NCBI GenBank assembly: GCA_964621525.1
Contig: CAZUMS010000015.1
Coordinates: 1-64,000, forward strand
Reading direction: 5' to 3'
Source: CAZMGV01 sp964621525 [NCBI: uncultured bacterium]
GTDB lineage: Bacteria; JAGRBM01
DNA: 64,000 nucleotides
Shown: positions 33,455 to 42,205 of the stretch, in pieces
Numbering within the stretch: the stretch's first letter is position 1
How the letters are laid out: the number at the start of each line of letters is the position of its first letter
Notes under the pieces: generated by a model
What the model was told of the DNA's origin: nothing
Seen by the model: the letters and a program-made list of their open reading frames with translations, nothing else
Database searches by the model: none
Program-made: the position numbers and the translations under genes

Positions 33455-35932
33455 TTACAGGAGATTCTGGGGATCGACGTCGATCTGGACCGATACCCGT
33501 CTCAGGGCCTGTGATCCGTGTCGCTTTGAGACATCCGAGAGGATCTGTTCAAGCCCGTCCAGAGCCTTGGCGACGGTTGCAGATGAAGAACCTTTCACGA
33601 GAAACCGGCGCCGGTGCTTGCCCGCCAGCCGTGCCATGGGGGGCACGGAAGGGCCGAGCAGCCGGACGGAGGGGGGCAAAGCCCAGGCTTTCGCAATGGT
33701 CTCGGCGGCAGTGAAGACATCCGCTTCGGACTGTCCCGACAGTTCCACGGCGGCGAGGCGCCCGGACGGCGGATAGTGCAGCTCGCGGCGCTCCTCCAGC
33801 AGCCGGTCCCAGAAGGCGGGCGAAGGTTCCGTGAGCCAGCCGATGACGGGGTGTTCCGGTTCGTAAGTCTGGACGATCACCCGGCCCGGAAGTCCGGCGC
33901 GGCCTGCCCGGCCTGCGACCTGAGCAAGAAGCTGCGCCGCCCGTTCTTCGCACCGGAAGTCGGGCACGCGCATGGCCTGGTCGGCGTTGAGCGCGACAAC
34001 GAGCGTGACGCCGGGGAAATCGTGCCCCTTGGCGAGAATCTGCGTGCCCACCAGAAGATCGATCTCGCGGTTTCGGAACCGGTCGAGAATCTGCTGAAGT
34101 GCGCCTTTCCGCTGGATGGCATCCCGGTCGAGACGCGCCGTGCGGGCCTTGGGGAACCGTTCCTTCAGCGTCAGTTCCACCTGCTCGGTGCCGAGCCCCC
34201 GGGGGTCGAACTCCACGCCCGAACATTTTTCGCAGGTTTCCGGAAGGTCCGATTCGTGCCCGCAGTAATGGCAGCGGAGCAGCGATGGCTGGTGATGGTA
34301 GGTGAGCGAAATGCCGCAGTGGGGGCACTGGGGTACATGCCCGCAGGAGGTGCACTGGAACAGCGGCGAGAACCCGCGGCGGTTCAGGAATATCATCGCC
34401 TGCTCGCCGGCTTCGAGTGTCTTCCCGACAGCCGCTTCGGCCTTCGCCGAGAGGAACCACGGCCGGTCCGGGTCGAACGGATCGCGGTCCTCGCGGCGGA
34501 GGGAGACGACCTGGATCCGGGGAAGCTCCGAGCCGGCAATACGGCGGGGGAGTTCGAGGTTCGCATAACGGCCCTGCCGGACGTTCTCCACCGATTCGAG
34601 GGACGGGGTGGCGGAGCCGAGGACGACCGGGATACCGAGGAGCTGTCCCATTTTCACGGCGGTATCCCTGGCATGATAGCGGGGGGCGGAGTCCTGCTTG
34701 AACGAGGTATCGTGTTCCTCGTCCACGACGATGAGGCCGGGCTTCTGCACCGGGGCGAAGAGCGCCGAACGGGTACCGACGGCAACCGCCGCTTCGCCGC
34801 GCCGGAGCCGCCACCATTCGTCGTGCCGCTCGCCCGCGCCGAGCCCGCTGTGGAGGATCGCCACCTTGCCGGGAAAGCGTGCCGTAAACCGCTCCGCTGT
34901 CTGCGGAGTGAGGGAGATTTCAGGAACGATGACCACTGCCCCGAGCCCCGCTTCGAGCGCCGCCCCGATCGCGCGCAGATACACCTCGGTTTTCCCGCTC
35001 CCCGTGACGCCGTGAAGCAGAAACGGTGCGAAGCGGCGGGCATGGATGGCGGTTTGGACTTTTTCGATGGCCGAAGCCTGCTCGGGCGAAGGCTCGGGCG
35101 GCTTTTCTCCGCCAGCGGGCACTGCCGTTTGGGGAGTCCTTGAAACAACGGAGGTGACCGTCCGGACAAGTCCCGCCGCCGTGAGCCTGCGAAGTGCCTG
35201 CACCTGTGCCGCTGGACTTCCCGGCAGTTCCTTGCGGGAGAGAGGCTTCCCGGCGGCCTCCAGCGTCTCGGCGATCTTCCGGGCTACGGGAGAAAGGCCG
35301 TCTGGATCCGCATGCCCCGGCGGCGCAAAAAGTGCGTAAAGGGTTTCTGTCAGCGCCCGCACCTTGCCCTGGGGGCCGGCGGCCTCGAATTCGGCAAGGC
35401 CGTGGGCCTGAAGTTCTTCGGCTGCGGGGCGGACGGAAGCGAGCCCCGCCGCGCGTCCCCCCGACAGCCGAATGGGTTTCCCGGGGGCACGGGTTTCCTT
35501 CTCGACAAGGTAGTCGAGGAGCCGCACGGAGTCGGGAGCGAGGTCGGCGAGATCCAGCACCGGGTTTTCCCAGAGCTTCAGCCGGACGAGCAGATCTTCC
35601 CGGTCCCGGCCCTCGGGCGGCAGGAACATCCGGACGGCCAGCCCGAGCGGGGCGCGGTAGTACCGGGAAATCCACGCGGCGAGTTCGAGGCTGGAGGCAC
35701 TCGTCACCGGTTCCGGATTTTCGAGAGCAGAGACCGGCCGGATCTTCGAGACCGGCAGGCCATCGGGCGCCGAGCGGAGCAGGCTGATGACGAGAGCCCG
35801 CTTCTCCCGCTTTCCCCAGGGAACGACGATCCGGTGCCCCGGTTTCAGCGTGCCCGCGAGCCGCTGGGGAACGGAGTAAACGACGTCGCTCCAGCGCGGT
35901 TCCTGGACCACGGCATGGACGAATTCCGGCAT
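33455..35932 (-). CDS. priA: Primosomal replication protein N' (PriA helicase)
   Basis: 825 residues. 3'-DNA-binding domain at the N-terminus (VVYSVPQRLAGTLKPGHRIV), helicase motif I HGVTGSGKTEVYL, motif II VDEEHD, motif III GSATPSLES, zinc domain with eight cysteines (CTSCGHVPQCPHCGISL; CHYCGH; CEKCSG), motif V VGTQILAKGHDFP and motif VI QVAGRAGRAG. Restarts collapsed replication forks. Three bases after the small membrane protein gene. Confidence 0.95.
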   Translation of the reverse strand: MPEFVHAVVQEPRWSDVVYSVPQRLAGTLKPGHRIVVPWGKREKRALVISLLRSAPDGLPVSKIRPVSALENPEPVTSASSLELAAWISRYYRAPLGLAVRMFLPPEGRDREDLLVRLKLWENPVLDLADLAPDSVRLLDYLVEKETRAPGKPIRLSGGRAAGLASVRPAAEELQAHGLAEFEAAGPQGKVRALTETLYALFAPPGHADPDGLSPVARKIAETLEAAGKPLSRKELPGSPAAQVQALRRLTAAGLVRTVTSVVSRTPQTAVPAGGEKPPEPSPEQASAIEKVQTAIHARRFAPFLLHGVTGSGKTEVYLRAIGAALEAGLGAVVIVPEISLTPQTAERFTARFPGKVAILHSGLGAGERHDEWWRLRRGEAAVAVGTRSALFAPVQKPGLIVVDEEHDTSFKQDSAPRYHARDTAVKMGQLLGIPVVLGSATPSLESVENVRQGRYANLELPRRIAGSELPRIQVVSLRREDRDPFDPDRPWFLSAKAEAAVGKTLEAGEQAMIFLNRRGFSPLFQCTSCGHVPQCPHCGISLTYHHQPSLLRCHYCGHESDLPETCEKCSGVEFDPRGLGTEQVELTLKERFPKARTARLDRDAIQRKGALQQILDRFRNREIDLLVGTQILAKGHDFPGVTLVVALNADQAMRVPDFRCEERAAQLLAQVAGRAGRAGLPGRVIVQTYEPEHPVIGWLTEPSPAFWDRLLEERRELHYPPSGRLAAVELSGQSEADVFTAAETIAKAWALPPSVRLLGPSVPPMARLAGKHRRRFLVKGSSSATVAKALDGLEQILSDVSKRHGSQALRRVSVQIDVDPQNLL

Positions 35933-35935
35933 CGG

Positions 35936-36121
35936 TCAGTTTCTGCCGGGTTCCGGCGTGGTGATTTTCGGGCGGGGAGCGCCGTGCTGGGAGACGTTGG
36001 GCTTGAGCTCGCCGTGCTTTCTTACCTGACGGGCGAACATCCAGGTCGTATAGAGCTGGATGGTCGCGAAAAGACCGGCGGTGTAGTACCAGTCGAGTTC
36101 TGTCATGGGGATCCAGCTCAT
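35936..36121 (-). CDS. Small single-span membrane protein
   Basis: 61 residues (55 if it starts at the internal Met in MTELDWYY). One membrane helix at about 12-30 (YYTAGLFATIQLYTTWMFAR), then a basic/Pro-rich tail. No family recognised. Tightly placed between the exported protein and priA on the same strand, which supports it being real. Confidence 0.55.
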   Translation of the reverse strand: MSWIPMTELDWYYTAGLFATIQLYTTWMFARQVRKHGELKPNVSQHGAPRPKITTPEPGRN

Positions 36122-36164
36122 GCGGAATGAAGGCTAACCCGGACCGGGGCCGGGGAAAAGGGGA

Positions 36165-37055
36165 CTATTTGGCCGGAGCCTCGGCCGGCTTGCAGGTTTC
36201 TTCCGCCGGGCAGGAGGACGCTGCGTCCGGCTTTCCGCCGGGGAGTTTCGTGCTGAAGAGGTCGGGGGGGAGCTTCGGCGAGTGGACCAGTTCCTGCGCT
36301 TCGATGATGTGTTCGATGCCGGGGGCGGTAACGACGATCCTCCCGGGGAAGCCACCGAATCTGGCGGGGTTGGCGTTTTCAAATGAGGCCTCGATGACAG
36401 CCGTTCCCCGCACCTCGATCCACTTTTCCGGGCGGTGGTTCTCGGCATCCAGCCACAGTTCGCTGCGGGGCTGGTCGCCGGACCGGAGGGCGAGATCCGA
36501 ACCGATCACGAAGCAGGGCCGTTTGCGGTCCGGGCAGGCGGTGAGACGGCGCTTCTCCACCTGAAGACCCCGGACCAGCAGCCGGTCAACGAGCATCTGC
36601 ACCGGGGGCTCCGCCAGCAGGAAGCCTTTCTGGCGGAGTTCCGTGACCCGTTCGGGCGGCGGGGCGGCCGTCGGCATGAACAGCCACCGGAAACCGTAGA
36701 GATCCATCGCGGGCTGGACGGGCTTGCCGTCCATCATCTCGACCGTATTCTTGCCGTCGCGGACAAGGAGCGACCCTTCGGGGGCCTTGTCGGCGAACCT
36801 GAACTGTCCGCCGGTGCCGAAGTCGATCTCGGCCGTCGTCTGGATCGGGGGCAGGTTGGGGCGCGTGATCGTGTGTTTCGCGCTGATGCGGAACGGTTCC
36901 GTGCCCTTCCAGGGCTCACGGGCATACTTGATCGCCATCTCCGAGGGCAGGAGGTAGGCGAGGGCGGGCAGGGCGAGGAACATGGTCAGAACGGCGGCCG
37001 CCGCGGCGAGGCGCCGGGCGTTCGTTGTCCGTTTTCCGAGGTCCGTGCGCTGCAC
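36165..37055 (-). CDS. Exported protein of unknown function
   Basis: 296 residues from a GTG at 37055, 12 bases after the aconitase stop, with TAAGG upstream. N-terminal membrane segment about 15-35 (LAAAAAVLTMFLALPALAYL). The remainder is beta-rich: TAEIDFGTGGQFRF, SLLVRDGKNTVEMMDGKPV, SELWLDAENHRPEKWIEV. This layout (membrane leader plus curved beta-sheet with a DGK turn) recalls LolA-like lipoprotein carriers, but the likeness is from reading only. Two cysteine pairs near the middle and the C-terminus. Confidence 0.65.
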   Translation of the reverse strand: MQRTDLGKRTTNARRLAAAAAVLTMFLALPALAYLLPSEMAIKYAREPWKGTEPFRISAKHTITRPNLPPIQTTAEIDFGTGGQFRFADKAPEGSLLVRDGKNTVEMMDGKPVQPAMDLYGFRWLFMPTAAPPPERVTELRQKGFLLAEPPVQMLVDRLLVRGLQVEKRRLTACPDRKRPCFVIGSDLALRSGDQPRSELWLDAENHRPEKWIEVRGTAVIEASFENANPARFGGFPGRIVVTAPGIEHIIEAQELVHSPKLPPDLFSTKLPGGKPDAASSCPAEETCKPAEAPAK

Positions 37056-37066
37056 GCTAAGCGGCC

Positions 37067-39328
37067 TTACTTCTTCTGCTTTGCGAGCAGGTTCAGCGCC
37101 GAGCCGGCCTTGAACCATTCGATCTGCTCGGCGTTGAAGCTGTGGTTCACCTGGAAGGTGTCCGTCTTGCCGTCCGAGTGATGCAGGGTGACCGTGAGCG
37201 GCTTGCCGGGGGCGAACGAGGCGAGTCCCGTGACCGAGACGCGGTCGTCTTCCTTCACCTTGTCGTAGTCCGCCGGGTTCTGGAACGTGAGCGGCAGGAG
37301 ACCCTGCTTCTTCAGGTTCGACTCGTGGATGCGAGCGAAGCTGCGGACGATGATCGCCGCGGCTCCGAGGTGGCGGGGCGACATGGCGGCGTGTTCGCGC
37401 GAACTGCCTTCGCCGTAGTTCTCGTCGCCGAACACCACCCACCGGAGGCCTTTCGCCTTGTAGTCGCGGGCGACGAACGGCGTACCGTCATACGCTCCGG
37501 TCATCAGGTTTTTCGTCTTGCCGGCTTCCTTCGTATAGGCATTGATCGCCCCGAGGAACATGTTGTTGCTGATCCTGTCCAGGTGGCCGCGGTACTTGAG
37601 CCATTCGCCTGCGGGGGAGATATGGTCCGTCGTGCACTTGCCCACGGCCTTCAGCAGCACCGGAATCTTCTCGAAATCCTTGCCGTCCCAGGGGATGAAC
37701 GGGGTGAGGAGCTGGAGCCGCTCGCTGTCGGGGCTCACCTTCACCTGCACCTTCGAGCCGTCGGCGGCCGGAGCCTGGTAGCCGGGGTCGTCGCACTTGA
37801 AGCCCTTCTGGGGGACTTCGGGCGCGGCGGCGGGTGCCTTCAGCTTCACGCCGGCGGCGATTTCGTCCGTGAGCGGATTAACGTCGAGGCGTCCGGTGAG
37901 GGCGTAAGCCACCACGATTTCGGGGCTTGAGATGAACGAGGCCGTGTCGGGGTTGCCGTCGGCGCGTGCGGGGAAGTTGCGGTTGAAGGAGTTGATGATC
38001 GAGTTCTTGTCGCCCTTCTTGATGTCGTCGCGTTTCCACTGGCCGATGCAGGCGCCGCAGGCGTTGGCGAGTACCGTGCCGCCGATGGCCTCGAGGTCCT
38101 GGAGGAGGCCGTCGCGGGCGATGGTCTCGTAGACCTGCTGCGAGCCGGGGGAGATGAGCAGGGGAACCTTCGACTTGAGCCCGGCGGCCTTCGCCTGGCG
38201 GGCGACGTCCGCGGCGCGCGAGATATCCTCGTAGGAAGAGTTCGTGCAGCTGCCGATGAGCGCGGCCGTGAGGTTCGGCGGATAGCCCTTTTCCTTTACG
38301 TCTTTCGTCACCTGAGACACCGGCCGTACGAGGTCCGGCGTGTGCGGGCCGGAGACGATGGGCTCCAGCCTGTCGAGGTCGATTTCGACGACTTCGTCGA
38401 AATACTTCTTCGGGTCCGCCTCGACCTCGGGATCGGCGCGGAGGAGATCGGCGTATTTGTCGCAGACGGCGGCGATTTTCTCGCGCTTCGTCGCGGCGAG
38501 ATACGCCTTCATGCGGTCGTCATAGGGGAAGATCGACGTCGTGGCGCCGAGTTCGGCGCCCATGTTCGTGATCGTGCCCTTGCCGGTACAGCTGATCGAC
38601 TTCACGCCCGGCCCGAGATATTCGACCACGCGGTTCGTTCCGCCCTTCACCGTCAGGATGCCGCAGAGCTTCGTGATGACGTCCTTGGGTGCCGTCCACC
38701 CGTTCATCCGGCCCTTCAGCACCACGCCGACTTTCTTCGGGTAGAGGACTTCCCAGGGCAGTCCGGCCATGACGTCGCTGGCGTCCGCGCCGCCCACGCC
38801 CGAGGCGAACATGCCGAGGCCGCCCGCGTTCGGGGTGTGGCTGTCGGTGCCGATCATGAGGCCGCCGGGGAAGGCGTAGTTCTCGAGCACCACCTGGTGG
38901 ATGATGCCGGCGCCGGGCTTCCAGAAGCCGATGCCGTACTTGTCGGACATGGAGGCGAGGAAATCGTAAACCTCGCGGTTCTTGTCGTTCGCCGTCTGGA
39001 GGTCCTTGTTCGCCCCGACGTACGCCTGGATCAGGTGGTCGCAGTGGACGGTCGAGGGCACGGCCACCTGCGGGATGCCGGCCTGGGCAAACTGGAGGAG
39101 GGCCATCTGCGCGGTGGCGTCCTGCATGGCCACGCGGTCGGGCTGCACGAGGAGATAGCTCTTGCCGGGATTCAGGTCCTGCGTCTCCGGATCGCGAAGG
39201 TGCGTGAGCAGCACCTTTTCCATGTAGGTCAGGGGGCGGTTCAGCCGCTTGCGGATGACGGCGAGCCGCTGGGTCATCAGCTGGTAGGCTTTTTCGACGA
39301 GTTCCGGGGTGGATTCGATGGTCGGCAT
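37067..39328 (-). CDS. Aconitate hydratase, mitochondrial type
   Basis: 753 residues, the size of mitochondrial-type aconitase rather than bacterial AcnA (about 890) or AcnB (about 865). Iron-sulfur ligands: Cys in IGSCTNSSYED and CxxC in ANACGACIGQW. Substrate motifs GTDSHTPNAGGLG and GDENYGEGSSREHAA are intact. Isomerises citrate to isocitrate. Ala/Pro linker around 505-520 joins domains 1-3 to the swivelling domain 4. AGGAG lies 11 bases before the start. Heads a long minus-strand run ending in rhomboid. Confidence 0.94.
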   Translation of the reverse strand: MPTIESTPELVEKAYQLMTQRLAVIRKRLNRPLTYMEKVLLTHLRDPETQDLNPGKSYLLVQPDRVAMQDATAQMALLQFAQAGIPQVAVPSTVHCDHLIQAYVGANKDLQTANDKNREVYDFLASMSDKYGIGFWKPGAGIIHQVVLENYAFPGGLMIGTDSHTPNAGGLGMFASGVGGADASDVMAGLPWEVLYPKKVGVVLKGRMNGWTAPKDVITKLCGILTVKGGTNRVVEYLGPGVKSISCTGKGTITNMGAELGATTSIFPYDDRMKAYLAATKREKIAAVCDKYADLLRADPEVEADPKKYFDEVVEIDLDRLEPIVSGPHTPDLVRPVSQVTKDVKEKGYPPNLTAALIGSCTNSSYEDISRAADVARQAKAAGLKSKVPLLISPGSQQVYETIARDGLLQDLEAIGGTVLANACGACIGQWKRDDIKKGDKNSIINSFNRNFPARADGNPDTASFISSPEIVVAYALTGRLDVNPLTDEIAAGVKLKAPAAAPEVPQKGFKCDDPGYQAPAADGSKVQVKVSPDSERLQLLTPFIPWDGKDFEKIPVLLKAVGKCTTDHISPAGEWLKYRGHLDRISNNMFLGAINAYTKEAGKTKNLMTGAYDGTPFVARDYKAKGLRWVVFGDENYGEGSSREHAAMSPRHLGAAAIIVRSFARIHESNLKKQGLLPLTFQNPADYDKVKEDDRVSVTGLASFAPGKPLTVTLHHSDGKTDTFQVNHSFNAEQIEWFKAGSALNLLAKQKK

Positions 39329-39494
39329 CGGTCGTGGTGCTCCTGAGGGGGTCGGATCGGGCCGGCGTGGTTTCGGGGGGATCGCGCCCTTCCGGCCGGG
39401 AAATCTACTAGCCGAACGGGGGGAGAAAACTCAAAGGGGACGGCGGGAGGTCCCTGTCCCCGGCCGGGGAGTCCGGAGGGAAGATAGCGGGTGG

Positions 39495-39523
39495 TTGCAA
39501 AATGCTAGCACCGGGAGCATGAT
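39495..39523 (+). promoter_or_regulatory. Promoter and small inverted repeat for the FitAB-like pair
   Basis: TTGCAA (39495-39500), exactly 17 bases, CATGAT (39518-39523). An inverted repeat atgct (39502-39506) / agcat (39516-39520) lies in the spacer and over the -10, a good place for antitoxin autorepression. Confidence 0.55.
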
Positions 39524-39556
39524 TGAATATCCGGCGGGATGCCGGGGAGGCCGCAG

Positions 39557-39802
39557 ATGGCAACGCTGCACGTCAGGGAAGTGCCCGACAGGCTCTACGA
39601 AAAGCTCAAGAAAATGGCGGAACGGGAGAACCGTTCGCTGAGCAGTCAGGTGATTCAGCTGCTCAGTGAGGCCGTGGAATGGCACGAGCAGCAGGAGCGC
39701 CGTGCCCGTGCAATAGAGCGTATCCGGGCGACCGCCAAACGCTATCCGCTTCCGTCCGATCCCGATGTGGTTCAGATGCTTCGTGAAGATCGTGAACGGT
39801 AG
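39557..39802 (+). CDS. Ribbon-helix-helix antitoxin, FitA/VapB-like
   Basis: 81 residues from MATLHVREVPDRLYEKLKKM. Ribbon-helix-helix DNA-binding N-terminus (MATLHVREVP strand, then RENRSLSSQVIQLLSEAVEW), followed by a toxin-binding tail. Partner of the PIN protein eight bases downstream. Confidence 0.88.
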   Translation: MATLHVREVPDRLYEKLKKMAERENRSLSSQVIQLLSEAVEWHEQQERRARAIERIRATAKRYPLPSDPDVVQMLREDRER

Positions 39803-39810
39803 CCAGGGTC

Positions 39811-40227
39811 ATGTTCGTCGTTGACGCCAGCGTGGCCGTGAAGCTCTTTCTGGCGGAAGAAGATGCAGCCTCCGCCAGGCGTTTTTTCGGCCCTTCTTCC
39901 GGACGTCTGATCGCTCCTGATCTTCTGACGGTTGAGTGCGCCAATATATTCTGGAGATCGGCAAAAACCGGGCGAATTTCCCGTACGGAGGCCAGAAGCC
40001 ACCTGCGCAATCTTCTGGACCTGGGGCTATCGATGGTACCGGTCGAGGATATCGCGTCCCGCGGGCTCGAAATCGCTCTGGACCATGGCCTGACAGCCTA
40101 CGATGCGGCGTATCTGGCGGTTTCGGAAGTCGAGGCTTTGCCCCTGATCACCGCCGACGAGAAACTCTACCGCAAGGTTACGGGCACTCCTTTCGACGTC
40201 CGCCTGCTTTCGCAGGTGACGGGCTGA
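39811..40227 (+). CDS. vapC: PIN-domain ribonuclease toxin
   Basis: 138 residues. PIN acids: MFVVDASVAVKLFL (Asp), LTVECANIFWRSA (Glu), LTAYDAAYLAVSEV (Asp), LITADEKLYRKV (Asp). Classic VapC fold with the YDAAYLA motif. Different subfamily from the toxin at 19891-20292, so the two systems were acquired independently. Confidence 0.92.
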   Translation: MFVVDASVAVKLFLAEEDAASARRFFGPSSGRLIAPDLLTVECANIFWRSAKTGRISRTEARSHLRNLLDLGLSMVPVEDIASRGLEIALDHGLTAYDAAYLAVSEVEALPLITADEKLYRKVTGTPFDVRLLSQVTG

Positions 40228-40231
40228 CCAC

Positions 40232-40669
40232 TCATTCCATCATCTGTTCGGCCGAATACTCCACAATGCGGCCGTCCGGGTCCCGCACCATGCAGATATA
40301 GCCCACGACCGGGTCGTGGTAGAGGGGCCCCAGGAACACGTCGTGCCCGTCTTTCCTGAGACGTGCTGCGATGTCGTCGACCGCCTTCCGGGACGGCAGC
40401 TCGAACCCCAGATGCTCGAGGTTTTCCTTGTGAAAATCAGGTCCCTCGAACTTTTCCGGCTGGATGGCGACGATCGTGAAGTGAGGGTTGTCCTGACGGA
40501 GCCAGACGACCCCGACTCCGGTGACGCTGTCGATCCGGCGGTTCACGGCCCGGAGCGGCGTGTAGGCCGTGTAGAAACGGATCGTCGCGTCCAGATCGCG
40601 CACCCGGATCGCGTAGTGGGTCAGGAGCGGCCGGGCGGGGGATGATGGGATGCCGTTCTGCTCGGACAT
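40232..40669 (-). CDS. VOC-family (glyoxalase/dioxygenase-like) protein
   Basis: 145 residues, one vicinal-oxygen-chelate unit. HYAIRVRDLDATIRFYTAYT supplies the first metal His, NLEHLGFELPS a second, and DPDGRIVEYSAEQ the C-terminal Glu. Could be a lyase, a dioxygenase or a binding protein; the reaction cannot be named. Last gene of the hem-fmt-rsmB run, 12 bases after rsmB. Confidence 0.85.
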   Translation of the reverse strand: MSEQNGIPSSPARPLLTHYAIRVRDLDATIRFYTAYTPLRAVNRRIDSVTGVGVVWLRQDNPHFTIVAIQPEKFEGPDFHKENLEHLGFELPSRKAVDDIAARLRKDGHDVFLGPLYHDPVVGYICMVRDPDGRIVEYSAEQMME

Positions 40670-40681
40670 TGCGGCGGGAAT

Positions 40682-42205
40682 TTAGCTCTTCTGCAGGACC
40701 GCCGCAAAAAAACCGTCGGTGTGGTGCTCCCACGGATTCATGCGGAGGAAACCGTCTTCCGAGGAAGCGATCTCCTTCACCTGTACGACGTTCATGTGGT
40801 CGAGCAGTTCGTGGCCTGCACCGATGAACTTGCTGTCCAGATGCGCCGTCTTGAACGGCTGGACGATGCCGGTGGTTTCCTCGGGCTCCAGCGAGCAGAC
40901 CGAATAGACGAGCCGTCCCGCCGTCTTGAGCAGCGGCCATGCGGCTTCGAGGATGTCCCGCTGGGTCTTGGCGTATTCGGCGAGGTCCAGCGCCTGGCGG
41001 TTCCACCGGGCGTCGGGATTCTTGTGGAGCGTGCCGAGGGCGGAGCAGGGCGGATCGACCAGAATGCGGTCGAACTTCATCGCCTTGACCTGCGCCGGCA
41101 GGTCGCGGGCGTCGCCCTGGACGAGGGTGATGTCCCGGACGCCGAGCTCCTTCGACAGGGTTTCGAGCCGCTTCAGCCGCTGGCTGGAACGGTCGACGGC
41201 GACGATCTTCGCCTTGTTCTGGGCGTGGAGCGCGAGACCGAGGCTTTTCCCGCCGGGGGCGGCGCACAGGTCGAGGACGGTGTCCTCGGGCCGGGGGGCG
41301 ACGAGCAGCGGGATCAATTGACTCGCCTCGTCCTGCACGTAGCCGAGCCGGTCCTTCACGATGTTGTCCAGCTGGTAGCGGGGGGCAGCGACTTCCACTC
41401 CGTACGGCGAATAGCGGCACGGGGTCGCCCGGATGCGCCGTTTTTCCAGCTCCTGCAGGAGGTCGTCCCGCTGGATCACGGCCGTGTTCGTGCGCAGGTA
41501 GGTTCTCGGGGTTTCGTTGATCCCCTGCGCTGCCTTGAAGGCGCCTTCGAGGCCGTACTGGCTGACGAGCCGCTCGATGTACCAGAGCGGCAGGCTCTCC
41601 GAGCGGGCGAGGTCTTCGGGCGTTCCGGTCCTGCGGTACAGAAGGGGGCCCTTTTCGAGGCGGCGGAGCGCCTCACGCAGCAGTCCGTTGGCGAAGTTCC
41701 GGAGGTGCTGCTCCGGCAGGAGGCCCACCGATTCGGACACGGCTGCGTGCGGGGGCACGCGGTCCAGATAGAGGATCTGGAACAGCCCGAGCCGGAGCAC
41801 CTGAAGCAGGTTCGGTTCGAGTTCCGCGAGCGGGCGGGTCGATAGTTCCGCCAGGATCGGATCGATCTGGCCGCGCCAGCGCAGCGTGCCATAGGAGATC
41901 TGGGTGGCGAGGTTCCGGTCCTCGGGACGGTTCACCCGCTGGACCGACTGATCGAGGGCGGCATCCAGGTGCTCGCCCTTGGCGACCGCCAGCAGGGTTT
42001 CCAGGGCGGCCCCGCGGGCAAAGTTGCGCGGCGGCGGTCGGCGGTCGTCTCCGCCGCGTCCCCGGCCGCCCCCGTTCCCACGTCCGCCCCGTCCTCCGCC
42101 ACCGGGCCCTCTGCCGGGGCCGCCGCGGAAGCCTCCGCGGTTTCCGTCACGTCCGGAGGAAGGCCGTCCTGCGGACGGCGGCTTGTTGGGGTCCCACCTG
42201 TTCAT
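40682..42205 (-). CDS. rsmB: 16S rRNA m5C967 methyltransferase RsmB with RGG-rich N-terminus
   Basis: 507 residues. The first 60 residues are almost only Gly, Arg, Pro and Asp (RGG-like), which is not part of normal RsmB. Then a NusB-like domain (ARGAALETLLAVAKGEHLDA) and a SAM methyltransferase core: DLCAAPGGKSLGLALH, VAVDRSSQRLKRL, catalytic motifs LVDPPCSALGTLHKNPDARW and YSVCSLEPEE. Start overlaps the fmt stop by four bases. Confidence 0.94.
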   Translation of the reverse strand: MNRWDPNKPPSAGRPSSGRDGNRGGFRGGPGRGPGGGGRGGRGNGGGRGRGGDDRRPPPRNFARGAALETLLAVAKGEHLDAALDQSVQRVNRPEDRNLATQISYGTLRWRGQIDPILAELSTRPLAELEPNLLQVLRLGLFQILYLDRVPPHAAVSESVGLLPEQHLRNFANGLLREALRRLEKGPLLYRRTGTPEDLARSESLPLWYIERLVSQYGLEGAFKAAQGINETPRTYLRTNTAVIQRDDLLQELEKRRIRATPCRYSPYGVEVAAPRYQLDNIVKDRLGYVQDEASQLIPLLVAPRPEDTVLDLCAAPGGKSLGLALHAQNKAKIVAVDRSSQRLKRLETLSKELGVRDITLVQGDARDLPAQVKAMKFDRILVDPPCSALGTLHKNPDARWNRQALDLAEYAKTQRDILEAAWPLLKTAGRLVYSVCSLEPEETTGIVQPFKTAHLDSKFIGAGHELLDHMNVVQVKEIASSEDGFLRMNPWEHHTDGFFAAVLQKS

